Shown here: in pieces, positions 62,775 to 64,000 of the stretch | How the letters are laid out: each line of letters opens with the position of its first letter | How positions within the stretch are numbered: position 1 is the first letter of the stretch | NCBI RefSeq assembly: GCF_023502395.1 | Contig: NZ_JAMFMB010000001.1 | Coordinates: 124,001 to 188,000, forward strand | DNA length: 64,000 bases | Direction of reading: 5' to 3' | Origin: Ruegeria spongiae | GTDB lineage: Bacteria; Pseudomonadota; Alphaproteobacteria; Rhodobacterales; Rhodobacteraceae | Notes under the pieces: model-generated | Seen by the model: only the letters and a program-made list of their open reading frames with translations | What the model was told of the DNA's origin: nothing | Database searches by the model: none | Translations under genes and position numbers: made by a program

Positions 62775-63050
62775 TCAGAATTTCGTGACCCGGCCCAGGG
62801 CAAAGCCCAGACCAAAGGCGGTAATCGTGGTCAGCAGCGGTTTTTGCACCGGAAAATCGCCCAACTCCTTGGAAAACTGCGCCCAGAGCGCGTCCAACTC
62901 ACTGCTGTCGATGCCATGCCCGGCCAGCATCCTGTCAAAGCTTGAGCGATCGTCCTCTGCTTCGGGGCCGGGTTTGGCTGTCGCGGGTTTGTCCGCAAGC
63001 TGTGCCCTCAGCGCAGCCAGTTCGGCCTCGAGTTCGGCTTTGGTCGCCAT
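62775..63050 (-). CDS. Small DUF883/ElaB-like tail-anchored membrane protein
   Basis: A 91-residue protein with a charged coiled-coil N-terminal region (ATKAELEAELAALRAQLADK) and a C-terminal helix with small residues (LLTTITAFGLGFALGRVTKF), the tail anchor seen in the ElaB/YqjD/DUF883 group. ATG 63050 shares a base with the AI-2E gene stop (TGATG), and AAGGA is 7 bases upstream. The assignment is by build, not by identity, and the function is unknown. Confidence 0.65.
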   Translation of the reverse strand: MATKAELEAELAALRAQLADKPATAKPGPEAEDDRSSFDRMLAGHGIDSSELDALWAQFSKELGDFPVQKPLLTTITAFGLGFALGRVTKF

Positions 63051-64000
63051 CACGATGTCCTTTCGGTGTCTGAATCAAAGATCGTCCCATCCTTCGACAT
63101 CAGGATAGCAACTGGTCGTAACGCTTTGATATGGCTGAAAACAATCAGCAGGCATACCGTCACCGGCACGCTCAGGAACGCGCCCACGACGCCCCAGACA
63201 GAGCTCCAGAATGTCAGCGATATGATGACCATGAAGGTCGACATGTTGAGCGAACGGCCCAGCAGCGCCGGGTCCAGGAAATTACCCATGAGGAATTGCA
63301 CCGTGCCGCAAAAGAACAGAATTACCAGAAAAGGCGTCAGCGAATCGAACTGGACCAGCGCGATCAGCGCCGGGAACACCACCGCCACGATCGAGCCGAT
63401 ATTGGGAATGAAATTCAGCCCGAAGGTCAGCACCGCCCAGGTTTCCGCATATTCCAGACCCAGCCAGCGGAACACCGAGTAGCTGATCAACGCCGTCATC
63501 GCCGAGACCAGCGATTTCACCCCGACATAGCTTTGCAGGCTGCGGGTGATCGCCGTCATCACCGCGCTCAGTTTCTGGCCGAACACCTTGTCATTGGCGG
63601 CCAGCAGGATCTTGCGCCGGAACATCAGCCGCTCGGCCATCAGAAAACCCACATAGAGGCTGATCAGAACAAAGGTGCTGAGGAACGAGGTCGCGCCACC
63701 AACCGCGCTGCGCGCGACAAAGGACATGTCGATATTGACCAGGCTGTCATGGATATATTGCGTCACATCATTGCCGACCAGCGCCACCAGCTTGTGCAGC
63801 GCGTTGTCGAACGCGTTCTCGTAATTGCTGAAGTTGCGCACCATCTGCGTGGCCTGGCTGCCCAGCACATACATGATCATGAACAGCCCGGCCAGAACCA
63901 CGATCACGGCCAGGATGTTGGCGAACCAGACGGGCAGGGGCAGAACATCGAGAATATGATCGCTTACCGCGATGATCAGCACATAGGCCAGCAGGGCCAG
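63050..64000 (-). CDS. AI-2E family transporter (5' end cut by window)
   Basis: About 316 residues visible; the frame stays open to the right edge, so the N-terminus is missing. Helices span most of the length, with the conserved PNIGSIVAVVFPALIALVQF, FLMGNFLDPALLGRSLNMST and FWSSVWGVVGAFLSVPVTVC of the AI-2E/PerM family. Members are of uncertain function, perhaps exporters of small molecules. The stop at 63050-63052 is coupled to the small DUF883-like gene. Confidence 0.88.
   Translation of the reverse strand: MALLAYVLIIAVSDHILDVLPLPVWFANILAVIVVLAGLFMIMYVLGSQATQMVRNFSNYENAFDNALHKLVALVGNDVTQYIHDSLVNIDMSFVARSAVGGATSFLSTFVLISLYVGFLMAERLMFRRKILLAANDKVFGQKLSAVMTAITRSLQSYVGVKSLVSAMTALISYSVFRWLGLEYAETWAVLTFGLNFIPNIGSIVAVVFPALIALVQFDSLTPFLVILFFCGTVQFLMGNFLDPALLGRSLNMSTFMVIISLTFWSSVWGVVGAFLSVPVTVCLLIVFSHIKALRPVAILMSKDGTIFDSDTERTS

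Overview
The window looks like chromosomal DNA from a marine Roseobacter-group alphaproteobacterium (Rhodobacteraceae), probably close to Ruegeria. This is inferred from the high GC content, the Usg family protein, the 3-hydroxybutyrate dehydrogenase, the many ABC and TRAP uptake systems, and a zwf-pgl-pgi operon followed by a DmdB-like acyl-CoA ligase. No rRNA, tRNA, CRISPR array, transposase, integrase or phage structural gene was seen. Genes are dense, and many pairs overlap by 1-11 bases.

Layout. 1-4.7 kb: a partial Bcr/CflA efflux pump, a DsbA-like oxidoreductase, an acyl-CoA synthetase with a divergent XRE-cupin regulator, and an aquaporin. 4.8-9.6 kb: an orphan YejA-like binding protein, a candidate free-standing small RNA (6693-6769), 3-hydroxybutyrate dehydrogenase, a patatin phospholipase and a DUF502 membrane protein. 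9.7-17.7 kb: pseudouridine catabolism (psuK-psuG), a divergent DUF4198/HupE pair, a ThiE-like protein, TrmJ-like methyltransferase, heme A synthase and carboxypeptidase M32. 17.8-21.2 kb: a minus-strand operon under a cobalamin riboswitch, encoding a 28-residue small ORF, a DUF1636 protein and a BtuDFC-like transporter. 21.2-28.7 kb: an AT-rich regulatory patch, an orphan gene, an AEC transporter, gyrA, usg, a secreted caspase-like protease and a radical SAM protein. 28.9-40 kb: zwf-pgl-pgi with a LacI-type operator, dmdB-like ligase, a TAXI-TRAP transporter with a universal stress protein, and a fatty acid desaturase. 40-51.5 kb: a minus-strand uptake region in which two paralogous peptide-type binding proteins surround an amino-acid ABC transporter, and in which three unrecognised genes lie inside the dipeptide-type ABC operon. 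51.6-64 kb: an Att-like ABC operon with a PNPOx protein, a small K+ channel, cardiolipin synthase, a secreted HAD phosphatase, an arylsulfatase, a histone-deacetylase-like hydrolase, two small membrane proteins and a partial AI-2E transporter.

How it works together. The picture is of a heterotroph scavenging peptides, amino acids, organic acids, nucleosides, cobalamin and organosulfur compounds. Sugars would be routed through the oxidative Entner-Doudoroff/pentose phosphate entry, and 3-hydroxybutyrate reserves would be used. The strongest leads for something undescribed are the 28-residue ORF immediately downstream of the cobalamin riboswitch, the orphan genes fitted into the peptide-ABC operon, the small RNA at 6.7 kb and the secreted JAMM-like DUF4329 protein. 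All assignments come from reading motifs and gene order; no database search was run.
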